A stretch of DNA of 16,502 nt from Planctomycetota bacterium (GCA_020631815.1 JACKGW010000022.1:1-16502); one strand, 5' to 3'. Shown: positions 7,359-14,840, counted from the stretch's first letter. Notes: a model not told the origin generated them from the sequence alone. Program-made: numbers and translations.

Positions 7359-7412
7359 GGTGTCTGAACCCGTGTCTGGGAGCGAAGCGACACTGACACG
7401 GGGTCTGATACC
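7359..7412. repeat. Imperfect hairpin GGTGTCTGAACCCGTGTC / GACACGGGGTCTGATACC
   Basis: Positions 7359-7376 pair with 7395-7412 at 15 of 18 positions around an 18-base loop. The left arm can instead pair through GTCTGAACCC (7362-7371) with GGGTTCAGAC (7445-7454), a perfect 10-bp match, so two exclusive folds exist. It follows the stop at 7350 by eight bases and lies between convergent genes. A terminator or repeat-element role is inferred; there is no T tract. Confidence 0.6.
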
Positions 7413-7454
7413 GCAGTGCGTCAATCGCCGGGTGCTTCCCGCTTGGGTTCAGAC

Positions 7455-7471
7455 CCCGCGCTAGGCGCGGG
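7455..7471. terminator. Compact GC hairpin between convergent genes
   Basis: CCCGCGC (7455-7461) and GCGCGGG (7465-7471) form a perfect 7-bp stem with a three-base loop TAG. It lies 11 bases beyond the stop of the minus-strand TPR lipoprotein gene. No T run follows on either strand, so intrinsic termination is plausible only in the GC-rich, U-poor sense. Confidence 0.4.
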
Positions 7472-7481
7472 CGCTCCTTGT

Positions 7482-8057
7482 CTACCGCGGCGTCGCAGCG
7501 AGACGCGCGAGGTAGTGGCGCGCGTCGGTGTTCGCGGGATCGGCGGCCAGCGCGCTGCGGAAACAGCGCTCGGCGTCATCCCAGTCCTGACGCGACACGG
7601 CGGCCAACCCCAAGGCGTTCCAGCTGGGTGCGTGGCGCGGGTCGGCGCGCAGCGCCTCCTCGAACCAGTGCTTGGCCTCCGCGGCTGAACGGCTGGCCTT
7701 GCCACGGGCCAAGGCGAGATCGGCAGCCGAGTCCCGCTTGCCCATGACGATCGTGTCGGGCGCTTCCTGCGGCGCGCTCGCGTACTGGGCACCACCCGGG
7801 CCGTCGTCGATGTCGCCGAAGACGCTGGGGCGGCCGCGCTCGCGCTGGTCCGCGATGTAGTCGCCCACGAGGTAGCCCGTCAGGGCACCGGCGCCGCCGC
7901 CGATGAAGGCACCGCCGACGCCACCGGTCGCGGCGCCGAGCGCTGCGCCTCCCACGCCGCCCATGATCGTCCCCGAGAGACGCTCGTTCATGCGGCAGGC
8001 CGGCAGACCGACCAAGAGGGCAGCGGCGAGGATCGGCAGGTAGCGCGCTCTAGTCAC
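7482..8057 (-). CDS. Glycine-zipper and TPR lipoprotein
   Basis: A 191-residue predicted lipoprotein. MTRARYLPILAAALLVGLPAC is a signal peptide ending in a lipobox with Cys21. Next comes a glycine-zipper segment (about 30-58: GTIMGGVGGAALGAATGG and onward, small residues every fourth position), as in the outer-membrane 17-kDa-antigen/OmpA glycine-zipper group. This is followed by a polar linker with Gly, Asp and Gln. The C-terminal 65 residues hold two tetratricopeptide repeats (AKHWFEEALRADPRHAPSWN; AERCFRSALAADPANTDARH) typical of protein-protein contact. A GTG four codons upstream (8069) is possible. The GTG at 8057 is preferred because GGAG lies six bases before it and the signal peptide then has the usual length. 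The partner is unknown. Confidence 0.85.
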   Translation of the reverse strand: MTRARYLPILAAALLVGLPACRMNERLSGTIMGGVGGAALGAATGGVGGAFIGGGAGALTGYLVGDYIADQRERGRPSVFGDIDDGPGGAQYASAPQEAPDTIVMGKRDSAADLALARGKASRSAAEAKHWFEEALRADPRHAPSWNALGLAAVSRQDWDDAERCFRSALAADPANTDARHYLARLAATPR

Positions 8058-8171
8058 AGGGTGCTCCACGAGCGGGAGATCGGTTCACCCGGTCGCGGCC
8101 TGAAGGCCCCTCCCCGGGGCGGCCTTGGCGGCCTCGCCCCGTGAGCTGCCCCGCACGCGGACCCGACGTCG

Positions 8172-8177
8172 TAGGAT
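8172..8177 (+). promoter_or_regulatory. -10 box TAGGAT, near-leaderless promoter of the 8185 gene
   Basis: TAGGAT is followed by seven bases (GCGGCCC) and the GTG at 8185. The hexamer contains the in-frame ATG at 8176. If the hexamer is the real -10, that ATG cannot be transcribed from this promoter and the GTG is the start. Confidence 0.5.
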
Positions 8178-8184
8178 GCGGCCC

Positions 8185-9024
8185 GTGTGGCGCATCCTGC
8201 CCCTGCTGGCCCTCCTCCTGAGCGGCTGCCTCGAGGTCGTCGAGCGCTGGACCCTCGATGACCGCGGAGGTGGCACGCTCGACCTCGTCGTCACCTACGA
8301 CGCCGCGCTCCTCGCCCAGGTGAAGTCGGTCGTCGGTCAGCGGGCGTTCGTAGGCCTGGGCTCGCGGAGCGTTCCTCTCACGGTGAAGGCCTGGAAGCCG
8401 ATCCTCGACCGGGCCCCGGGGGTCGAGGTCAAGGCACTGGAAGAGTCCGTCGAGGCGGGCGGGTGGCACCGCTTCCACGTGGCACTGCGGTTCGAGAGCC
8501 TCGCCGCCGTCGCGCGCTTGGAGCCCTTCGCCGGCCGACGCTTCCTGTTGACCGAGCCGCCGGCAGGCTCCGAGGGCGAGGCCCGGCGCTCCACGCTGGT
8601 GCTGGATCCCTTCCGTCACATCGCGTTGGTGGATCCCTGGCTGGCGCTCCGCGCCGGGGGCACCGAGGCCGAGGACGAAGCCCGCGAGGAGCCGGACCAC
8701 CGCGACTGGCGGGAGCGGCTTGGGCTCGACGCGAGCCGTGCCGATCTCGTCTCGGATCTGCTCGAGGCTCGCACCATGGGCATTCGCCTGGCCTGCGAGG
8801 TGGAGCTGCCCGGGATCATCCTGGAGGAGGCGGGCCTGCCGGGCAGCCGCGGCCACGGCACGCGGATCGTGCTCGATCGCGCGGCGCTCGAGGACGTCAA
8901 GCGCGACCGCTCCTTGCGCATCGTCTGGCGCGCCGGCGACCTCGCGATCGTGAAGGGGGTCGACCAGCCGGGTGACGCGCCTCGCCCGCACCTCCTGCCG
9001 TCGGACCTGGCGCCGGCGCGATGA
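8185..9024 (+). CDS. Predicted lipoprotein, unknown function
   Basis: A 279-residue protein with a very short lipoprotein signal, MWRILPLLALLLSGC, and lipid-attachment Cys15. The mature part starts LEVVERWTLDDRGGGTLDLV, a beta-hairpin-rich opening, then mixed alpha/beta sequence and a charged stretch (GTEAEDEAREEPDHRDWRER). Residues near the end (DRSLRIVWRAGDLAIVKG) look like paired beta strands. I do not recognise the family with confidence. The opening faintly recalls secreted lipoproteins whose first strands read W-x-[IL]-x-x-D-G-x-G, but that is weak. The start is taken as GTG 8185 because TAGGAT sits seven bases upstream; in-frame ATG 8176 adds three residues. The stop overlaps the next start (ATGA), so it is translationally coupled to the glutaredoxin-like protein. 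Confidence 0.8.
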   Translation: MWRILPLLALLLSGCLEVVERWTLDDRGGGTLDLVVTYDAALLAQVKSVVGQRAFVGLGSRSVPLTVKAWKPILDRAPGVEVKALEESVEAGGWHRFHVALRFESLAAVARLEPFAGRRFLLTEPPAGSEGEARRSTLVLDPFRHIALVDPWLALRAGGTEAEDEAREEPDHRDWRERLGLDASRADLVSDLLEARTMGIRLACEVELPGIILEEAGLPGSRGHGTRIVLDRAALEDVKRDRSLRIVWRAGDLAIVKGVDQPGDAPRPHLLPSDLAPAR

Positions 9025-9311
9025 CGCCGGAGCGCGCGGCCCCGGGCCCGCTGGTCGAGCTGTTCACGACCGGCCCCGGGTGCTCGCTCTGCGAGCGGAC
9101 CCGCAGCGATCTCGATGCGTTGGCCGGCGTCTGGTCGTTCCGGCTGGTCCTCCGGCCGCTGGACGCCGGTGGCGCCCCCGAGGCCGACTACGTCTGGCGC
9201 GTCCCCGTGGTCCACGTGGACGGTCGCCGCGTGGCCGAGGGCCGCATCCCGCGCGAGGACCTGGAGGCGGCGCTCCGGGCGGCCTCCGGAGGCGGCGCAC
9301 CCGGCGGGTAG
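9021..9311 (+). CDS. Glutaredoxin-like thiol-disulfide protein (DUF836-type)
   Basis: A 96-residue thioredoxin-fold protein. LVELFTTGPGCSLCERTRSD carries the redox pair Cys21 and Cys24 (CSLC) after the first beta strand. RVPVVHVDG has the cis-proline (Pro62) that flanks the active site in glutaredoxins, and the C-terminal helix follows a short GRIPREDLEAAL. Length and layout match the short Glrx-like/DUF836 group. There is no signal peptide, so it should be cytoplasmic and could reduce disulfides or carry electrons; the partner is unknown. Its ATG overlaps the upstream stop by four bases (ATGA). Its own stop TAG is also the first half of the TAGACT hexamer of the next gene. The next product ends in a cysteine-free thioredoxin-like domain, so a shared pathway is possible but unproven. 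Confidence 0.85.
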   Translation: MTPERAAPGPLVELFTTGPGCSLCERTRSDLDALAGVWSFRLVLRPLDAGGAPEADYVWRVPVVHVDGRRVAEGRIPREDLEAALRAASGGGAPGG

Positions 9312-9314
9312 ACT
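9309..9314 (+). promoter_or_regulatory. -10 box TAGACT, leaderless promoter of the 9321 gene
   Basis: TAGACT ends six bases (CCGCCC) before the GTG at 9321, placing +1 on the start codon. Its TAG is the stop codon of the upstream glutaredoxin-like gene. The fusion gene could therefore be transcribed separately from the operon. Confidence 0.5.
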
Positions 9315-9320
9315 CCGCCC

Positions 9321-11885
9321 GTGCCGCCGCCCGACGACCGCCGCTCCGAGGAACCCTCCTACGAGGCCATCGCGCGCCTCCTGGGCCTCACGCCCGGCAG
9401 TCGGCCGCTCGGGCAGGACGTCGACCCGGCCGCCGACGAGGTGGACGAGGCGGGCGCCCTCAAGCTCGACAAGGACGGCATCCTGGCCGGCCGCGGCCGC
9501 CTCGTGGCGCGGCGGGCCTTGAGCGAGGACGACGAGGGCACGGCCGTCGCCCCCGAGACCGCCGAGGGCGGAGCCGGAACCCCGGACCAGCCTTCGGTCA
9601 CCGCCCCGGCGGGTGGCGGCGGTGGGGGCCTCGTGGCGCCCAAGAAGGCCAGCCTGCCCCCGCGCCTTGGCGCGCTCCGCCCCGACGGCGCTGCGCCGCC
9701 CCCGCGCGAAGAGACCAAGCGCCGACGCCACGACCCGCGCCACCTCGAGATGGTGCCCATCCCGGGCGGCGTCTTCCCCTTCGGCGAGGACGGCATCGAC
9801 GTCGAGGTCCCCGGCTTCGAGATCGATCGCTACCCGGTCACCAACCGTGACTTCGAGGCCTTCGTCGAGGACACGGGCCACCGCGCGCCCACGTACTGGC
9901 CCGGCGGCAACCTCCCCGAGGAGATCGCCGACCATCCGGTCGTCGGCGTCGACTACTTCGATGCGCTCGCGTTTGCGCAGTGGGTGGGCAAGGACCTGCC
10001 GTTCGAAGACGAGTGGGAGCGGGCTTCGCGTGGCACGGACGCGCGACCCTACCCGTGGGGCGAAGAGAGCGATCTCCAAGCCTCCAACACCGCTCGCTCC
10101 GGCGTGCGCATGACGACGCCTGTCGACCTGCACGCGCGCAACGTCTCGCCCGACGGCGTCCACGACACGGTCGGCAACGTCTGGGAGCTCACCCACACGC
10201 CGGCCGCGGGTGGCGGCGTCGTGGTGCGCGGCGGCAGCTGGTACGACTTCGCGCTCTACGCCAAGACGTGGTTCCGCTTCGCCACCGATGCCGATGCCCG
10301 AAACGGCACGATCGGCTTCCGCTGCGTGCGGCGCGTCCACGAGCGTGAGGATGAGCCTCGCGAGATCGACCCGGCCTACGTCGACGGCGAGATCGCGGCG
10401 CGCACGGGCGCCCAGGTCCCCGCGCGCTCCGACGAAGCCAGCGCCGATCGGCGCGACCTCGTGATCGATGTCGGGCGCCTGCGTCGCTACGTCGACGACA
10501 TCCGCTCCGACACCCTCTTCGGCCCGGTGATGCACCGCGCGGGATCACGTGGCTCCGACGACAACCCCACGCGTCCGCCCAACCTCGTCGGCGGGGCGAC
10601 GCCCGCCGCGTGGCTGCTTGGCGGGCCGATGCACGTGGAGGCCGACGCCGAAGCCGACGCGCCGCCCGCCGAGTCCGCCGCATCCGCGACCGACGAGGTC
10701 GAGACGCCGGCCGACGAGGAGTCCGTCGACACGTCGTGGTTCCTCCGCGGCGGTCCCGACAACGAGGGCGAGGACGCCGAGGCGGACGTCGAGGTCGAAG
10801 AGCAGGCAGCCGATCCCGGGCCCGCGGCGGCCGCCGAGGACGAGGTCCACGACGAACCGGCCGCCTACGACGACGAGCCGGTCGCCAGCACGCCCACGTA
10901 CACGCCGCCCGCACCGCGACTTCACGTCACGGACGTGGATCTGGGCACGGGCGAGGCCATCGGCCAGCGGGAGGACGAGCCTGCAGCTCCGCCCTCGTTC
11001 CGTCTGGGGGGCATGCCGGGCGGCGCCGGCCGCGTGCTCTCACCGCCTGTGCCGCCGCGCTCCGCGCCGGCCGCCTCGGCGCCCAGCTACACGGGGCCGG
11101 CGAAGGCACCCGGCATGCCGATCCTGCTCTGGGTCTTGTTGGGCGCGGGCTTCCTGCTGTTTGGCGGCCTCCTCGTACGAATGCTCGGCGAGCTCGACAA
11201 GCCCGCCGAGCAGGCCGACGTCGACCAGGACACGCCTCCGTCCCCCGTCACCGACACGGGGCCCCGCGATCCCGACGCGCCTCCGCCGGTCGTCGGCACC
11301 GGCACCACCAAGCGGGGGCCCGGCGTGATCGAGCCCGGCGCGGGCGGCAGCGACCACGGCGGCCTCTTCCAGGCGCCCCAGTACGGACAGGGCCGCTTCG
11401 ACGGCGACCCGCCGCGCGTCGTGGATGCCTCCACGGAAGCCGGCGTCGCCGAGCTGTCGAAGGGCACATGGGTGCTCGTGTTCCTCGAGGGCTTGGACGC
11501 GGCCACTGCGCAGCGCTCCATCCGCAACGTGCACAACGCGCATCGTTCGCTGGCCGAGCGAGACGTTCGCGTGGCCCTCGTGCTCCCGCGCGAGGCGTTC
11601 ACCACGGAAGGCGGCTGGCTGCTCGAAGAGCGTGCCCTGCGCGAGCGCTTGCGCACCGCCGAGATCTGGGACGGCCTCACGGTCGTCCTCGACCCCGCCG
11701 CCGCCGAGGGCGAGCCGGGCCGCGTGCTGCAGGCCTACGGCCGCGGTGGGCGACCGGTGTCGGCAGCCGTCGTGCATCACGGCGGGCAAGAGCTTCGCGT
11801 CGCGCCGCGCAGTCGCGACGAAGCGATGGAGTACGAGCTCCTCGTCGCGCTCGCCAACAAGGCCCGCTCCGTCCGCGGGGAGTGA
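9321..11885 (+). CDS. FGE-like (SUMF1) domain / transmembrane / thioredoxin-like fusion
   Basis: An 854-residue modular protein. A polar, low-complexity N-terminus leads to an FGE-sulfatase (SUMF1) fold at about residues 144-337. It is marked by MVPIPGGVFPFG, YPVTNRDFEAFV, LPFEDEWERASRG, YPWGEE, DTVGNVWELT, VVRGGSW and IGFRCVRR. True formylglycine-generating enzymes place two copper-binding cysteines after GGSxx; here those positions are Asp309 and Ala314, so it should not oxidise sulfatase cysteines. A long acidic, Pro-rich linker (about 340-598) precedes one membrane helix (599-622, MPILLWVLLGAGFLLFGGLL). The tail at about 698-845 resembles a thioredoxin fold (WVLVFLEGLD, VRVALVLPRE, GLTVVLDP, VSAAVVHHGG) with no CxxC. 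No signal peptide precedes the FGE part, so it may be cytoplasmic with the tail outside. The GTG start is set by TAGACT six bases upstream. Confidence 0.85.
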   Translation: MPPPDDRRSEEPSYEAIARLLGLTPGSRPLGQDVDPAADEVDEAGALKLDKDGILAGRGRLVARRALSEDDEGTAVAPETAEGGAGTPDQPSVTAPAGGGGGGLVAPKKASLPPRLGALRPDGAAPPPREETKRRRHDPRHLEMVPIPGGVFPFGEDGIDVEVPGFEIDRYPVTNRDFEAFVEDTGHRAPTYWPGGNLPEEIADHPVVGVDYFDALAFAQWVGKDLPFEDEWERASRGTDARPYPWGEESDLQASNTARSGVRMTTPVDLHARNVSPDGVHDTVGNVWELTHTPAAGGGVVVRGGSWYDFALYAKTWFRFATDADARNGTIGFRCVRRVHEREDEPREIDPAYVDGEIAARTGAQVPARSDEASADRRDLVIDVGRLRRYVDDIRSDTLFGPVMHRAGSRGSDDNPTRPPNLVGGATPAAWLLGGPMHVEADAEADAPPAESAASATDEVETPADEESVDTSWFLRGGPDNEGEDAEADVEVEEQAADPGPAAAAEDEVHDEPAAYDDEPVASTPTYTPPAPRLHVTDVDLGTGEAIGQREDEPAAPPSFRLGGMPGGAGRVLSPPVPPRSAPAASAPSYTGPAKAPGMPILLWVLLGAGFLLFGGLLVRMLGELDKPAEQADVDQDTPPSPVTDTGPRDPDAPPPVVGTGTTKRGPGVIEPGAGGSDHGGLFQAPQYGQGRFDGDPPRVVDASTEAGVAELSKGTWVLVFLEGLDAATAQRSIRNVHNAHRSLAERDVRVALVLPREAFTTEGGWLLEERALRERLRTAEIWDGLTVVLDPAAAEGEPGRVLQAYGRGGRPVSAAVVHHGGQELRVAPRSRDEAMEYELLVALANKARSVRGE

Positions 11886-11887
11886 CT

Positions 11888-11904
11888 CCGTACGCCAGGT
11901 ACGG
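11888..11904. terminator. CCGTAC / GTACGG hairpin between convergent genes
   Basis: CCGTAC (11888-11893) pairs with GTACGG (11899-11904) around a five-base loop GCCAG. It fills almost the whole 19-base gap between the stop at 11885 and the aspartokinase stop at 11905-11907, so it could terminate both. CTCCGTAC matches the outer tip of hairpin repeats B and C, so it may be a remnant of that family. Confidence 0.4.
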
Positions 11905-13224
11905 CTACGCCGGCGGAAACAGCACCGCGTGGAGCGCGCGAACCGTCTCGCCACCGCGATCGGTCGGCACGACGATCTGCAGGTTGGTCTTCGTCGCACC
12001 GTACGAGATCGCGCGGATCGGCACCTTGGCCTCGGCGAGGGCCTGGAACACGCGGCCCGCCAAACCGCTCGCTTGGCGCATGCGCTCGCCAATGACGGCG
12101 ACCAGCGCGTTGCCCTCGGTGATCGAGACCTTGCCGAAGCCCTTCATGTCCTCGATCACGTCCGCCAACCGCTCCTGCTGGTCGACGGACACGGTCACGG
12201 ACACTTCGCTCGTGGCAATCAGGTCGACCACCACGTCGTGCCGCTGGAACACCTCGAACACCTGGGCCATGAAGCCCGACTGCCCCAGCATGCGCCCGGA
12301 TGTCACGTTGACGAGCGTGATGTCCTTCTTGCTGGCGATGGACGCCACCTCGTGCGCGGCACGCGGACGCGTCGGCGCGATCACCGTGCCGGCGGCCGCA
12401 GGGTCCATCGTGTTGAGGATGCGCACGGGGATGCGCGCCTCGACGGCGGGCTGGATCGTGGCCGGGTGGATCACCTTGGCGCCGTAGTACGCCAGCTCGC
12501 TCGCCTCGGCGTACGTCAGCGAGGCAACGGGACGCGCTTCGGGCACGAGACGCGGGTCGGCCGTGAGCACGCCGCTCACGTCGGTCCAGATCTCCACTTC
12601 CTCCGCGCCGATGGCCTTGCCCACGATGGTGGCCGTGAAGTCGGAGCCCGATCGACCCAGCGTGGTCACGTTGCCGTCGCGATCGCGACCGATGAAGCCC
12701 GTGACGACCGGGATGCCCTCGACGGCGGCCAAGGCGGCGCGCAAGTTCGTGTAGGCCTCGGGCCGCGGTGTGGCGCGCGTGTAGCGGCTGTCGGTGACGA
12801 GGCCGGCGTCGTCGGCCATCACCGCCGTGGCCGGCAGTCGCCGTCGCCGGAGCACGGAGGCAATGGCGCGCACGGACATGCGCTCGCCGAAGGACGCCAC
12901 GGCGTCGAGGCTGCGCGGCGTCAGCTCACCGAGCAGCGCGAGCCCGCGAAACATCTGGTCGAGACGCTCGAGGTCTTCCTCGACGATCGAGATGTCCAGG
13001 CCCAGGGCTTCGAGCACGGCCTGCTCGCGCGAGCGGACGGGCTCGAGATCCGGTGTTCCCGCCGCGGCACGCCGCGCGCCATCCAGCAGCAGGTCCGTGA
13101 TGCCGCTGTGCGCGGAGCAGACGAGCACGGGGCTGCGCTCGCGCCGCTGGCGGACCAGCGAGACGACCGTGTCGATGCGCTGGCGGTCTCCCAGCGACGT
13201 CCCGCCGAACTTCATGACGAGCAC
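11905..13224 (-). CDS. lysC: Aspartokinase (aspartate kinase)
   Basis: Phosphorylates L-aspartate with ATP, the first step towards lysine, threonine, methionine and diaminopimelate. The 439-residue product opens with the family signature MKFGGTSLGD. It contains FIGRDRDGNVTTLGRSGSDF, then IWTDVSGVLTADPRLVPEA and AYYGAKVIHPATIQPA, which are the nucleotide- and aspartate-binding blocks. The C-terminal part is two ACT-type regulatory domains (DITLVNVTSGRMLGQSGFMA; NALVAVIGERM), the usual site of end-product inhibition. There is no homoserine dehydrogenase fusion. The frame is open to 13383, but GTG 13224 is chosen because GAGGGAG lies eight bases before it and the protein then starts three residues before KFGGTS; ATG 13248 or 13287 are alternatives. 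It is divergent from the synthase-family gene at 13395. Confidence 0.93.
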   Translation of the reverse strand: MLVMKFGGTSLGDRQRIDTVVSLVRQRRERSPVLVCSAHSGITDLLLDGARRAAAGTPDLEPVRSREQAVLEALGLDISIVEEDLERLDQMFRGLALLGELTPRSLDAVASFGERMSVRAIASVLRRRRLPATAVMADDAGLVTDSRYTRATPRPEAYTNLRAALAAVEGIPVVTGFIGRDRDGNVTTLGRSGSDFTATIVGKAIGAEEVEIWTDVSGVLTADPRLVPEARPVASLTYAEASELAYYGAKVIHPATIQPAVEARIPVRILNTMDPAAAGTVIAPTRPRAAHEVASIASKKDITLVNVTSGRMLGQSGFMAQVFEVFQRHDVVVDLIATSEVSVTVSVDQQERLADVIEDMKGFGKVSITEGNALVAVIGERMRQASGLAGRVFQALAEAKVPIRAISYGATKTNLQIVVPTDRGGETVRALHAVLFPPA

Positions 13225-13359
13225 GGATTCGGCTCCCTCGGGGCGCATTCCCAGCCGCCGCGCGGCCGTGCCCGTCCCCGGCATCATGCCACCGGTGGCC
13301 CGTCCTGCACGCGCGAAGCGACGTCTCCGGCACGGGGGGAGGGGGGCGAGCCCCGGCGC

Positions 13360-13365
13360 TACACT
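13360..13365 (+). promoter_or_regulatory. -10 box TACACT upstream of the 13395 gene
   Basis: TACACT ends 29 bases before the ATG. This predicts a leader of about 20-23 bases that contains GGAGGT (13385-13390) four bases before the start. It is the leadered counterpart of the leaderless promoters elsewhere in the window. No clear -35 is seen. Confidence 0.45.
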
Positions 13366-13394
13366 CGCCGCTTCGCGCCCCACCGGAGGTCCTC

Positions 13395-14633
13395 ATGAGC
13401 ACGAACGGCAGCCGTGACCTGATCTACGACTGGAACCAGCTCGAGGCCCGGCCGCTGGAAGGACGCCGTCCGGCACAGGTCGACGACGAGACCCTTCGCG
13501 ACGGTCTGCAGAGCCCGTCCGTCCGTCATCCCCCCGTCGAGCAGATGATCGAGCTGCTCCACGCCATGGCCGGGCTCGGGATCGAATCGGTCAACATCGG
13601 CCTGCCCGGGGCGGGGCCGCACGTCGTCGCCTCCGCCAAGCGCCTCGCGGAGGAGGTCCGCGACCAGAAGTTCCCGATCCTGCCCAATTGCGCCGCGCGC
13701 ACGCTCGTGCAGGACATCGAGCCCATCCACCGCATCAGCCAGGAGGTGGGCATCGAGATCGAGGTGGCGATGTTCATCGGGTCCAGCCCGATCCGCCTCG
13801 AGGTCGAGGGCTGGGACGTCGACCACCTGCTGAAGACGGCAGAGAAGGCGCTCGTCTACGCCGAGAAGAACCAGCTCCCGATCATGTTCGTGACGGAGGA
13901 CACCACGCGGACCGCGCCGGATGTGGTCAAGCGCATCTACGGGCAGGCCTTGGACCATGGCGCCCAGCGCCTGGTCGTCTGCGACACCTGCGGCCACGCC
14001 ACGCCCGACGGTGTGCGGTCGCTGGTCCGCTTCGTCCGCCAGGTCGCCGAGGAGCGCGGTCGTGGCGACGTCCAGATCGACTGGCATGGCCACCAGGACC
14101 GGGGCCTCGGCGTCATCAACACCCTGGCTGCCTACGAGGCGGGCGCCGATCGCCTGCACGCCTCCGGTCTGGGTGTGGGGGAGCGCGCGGGCAACACCCC
14201 CATGGACCAGCTGCTGGTCAACCTCAAGCTCTTGGGCTGGCTGGCGCCCGACCGCGACCTGCGCGGGCTCATGCGCTACGCCGAGCTCGTCTCGAAGTAC
14301 CTGGAAGTGCCGATCCCGTTCAACTACCCGGTCGTCGGCAACGACGCGTTCGAAACGGGTACGGGCGTGCACGCCGCGGCCGTGATCAAGGCCATGAAGC
14401 GTGGCGACTCGTATCTGGCCAACCGCGTGTACTCGGGCGTCCCGGCCGACCAGTTCGGCCTCGCCCAGCGCATCAGCGTCGGTCCCATGAGCGGCAAGAG
14501 CAACGTGGTGTGGTGGCTTCAGGAGCACGGCTTCGAGGCCACCGACGAGCGCGTCGATCGCCTGTTCGCCGCTGCCAAGCAGAGCGACCGCACGCTCGAC
14601 GACGCCACGCTGCGCGAGCTGGCGACGGCGTAG
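13395..14633 (+). CDS. 2-isopropylmalate synthase / homocitrate synthase-family enzyme
   Basis: A DRE-TIM metallolyase that should condense acetyl-CoA with a 2-oxo acid. Of the 412 residues, DDETLRDGLQ (30-39) gives the metal-binding Asp and the catalytic Arg35. IDWHGHQDRGLG holds the metal ligands His231 and His233, and GERAGN (262-267) is the family motif after them. PVVGNDAFETGTGVHAAAVI is the distal conserved block. The C-terminal LeuA regulatory domain of classical 2-isopropylmalate synthases is absent: the protein ends with a short helical tail. The exact 2-oxo acid (2-oxoisovalerate, pyruvate or 2-oxoglutarate) cannot be decided from sequence alone, so no gene symbol is given. GGAGGT stands four bases before the ATG. 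It diverges from aspartokinase, which suggests amino-acid synthesis. The TAG stop is fused to the first half-unit of repeat C. Confidence 0.85.
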   Translation: MSTNGSRDLIYDWNQLEARPLEGRRPAQVDDETLRDGLQSPSVRHPPVEQMIELLHAMAGLGIESVNIGLPGAGPHVVASAKRLAEEVRDQKFPILPNCAARTLVQDIEPIHRISQEVGIEIEVAMFIGSSPIRLEVEGWDVDHLLKTAEKALVYAEKNQLPIMFVTEDTTRTAPDVVKRIYGQALDHGAQRLVVCDTCGHATPDGVRSLVRFVRQVAEERGRGDVQIDWHGHQDRGLGVINTLAAYEAGADRLHASGLGVGERAGNTPMDQLLVNLKLLGWLAPDRDLRGLMRYAELVSKYLEVPIPFNYPVVGNDAFETGTGVHAAAVIKAMKRGDSYLANRVYSGVPADQFGLAQRISVGPMSGKSNVVWWLQEHGFEATDERVDRLFAAAKQSDRTLDDATLRELATA

Positions 14634-14767
14634 GGAGGCGGGGAGTCCTTCCGCCGCTTGCCGACTGCCGTACGGAGGCGGGGATTTCTTCCGCAACTTG
14701 CCGCCCTGATTGCCCGCATGCGCACGAGCCCATCGGCAAGTTGCGGAAGAATTCCCCGCCTCCGTAC
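14630..14767. repeat. Hairpin repeat copy C (diverged subtype with tandem half-unit)
   Basis: 14670-14703 pairs with 14734-14767 over 34 bp with one mismatch and a 30-base loop. The arms begin GTACGGAGGCGGGGA and continue TTCTTCCGCAACTTGCCG. A half-unit stands directly upstream (14634-14669, GGAGGCGGGGAGTCCTTCCG and on), matching the left arm at 26 of 30 positions but with no right arm. Compared with copies A, B and D, the outer arm has GGAGGCGGGGA for GGAGTCGGGTGA, so it looks like a sister subtype. After it, GCAGCCCTGATTG (14777-14789) repeats GCCGCCCTGATTG at the loop entry (from about 14699). It lies between co-directional genes. Confidence 0.85.
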
Positions 14768-14840
14768 CGAACTCCGCAGCCCTGATTGTGGGCCTCTCGC
14801 GGTGCGTCGGGGATCGTCCGGACGCCCGCGCTGCGCCGGG

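Noticed and set aside
9765..10332. Functional formylglycine-generating enzyme
   Set aside because: The fold is right but both copper-binding cysteines are replaced (Asp309, Ala314), and no sulfatase is in the window.
13359..14696. 445-residue minus-strand open frame opposite the synthase-family gene
   Set aside because: The plus strand encodes intact DETLRDGLQ, HGH and GERAGN motifs; the antisense frame has none.
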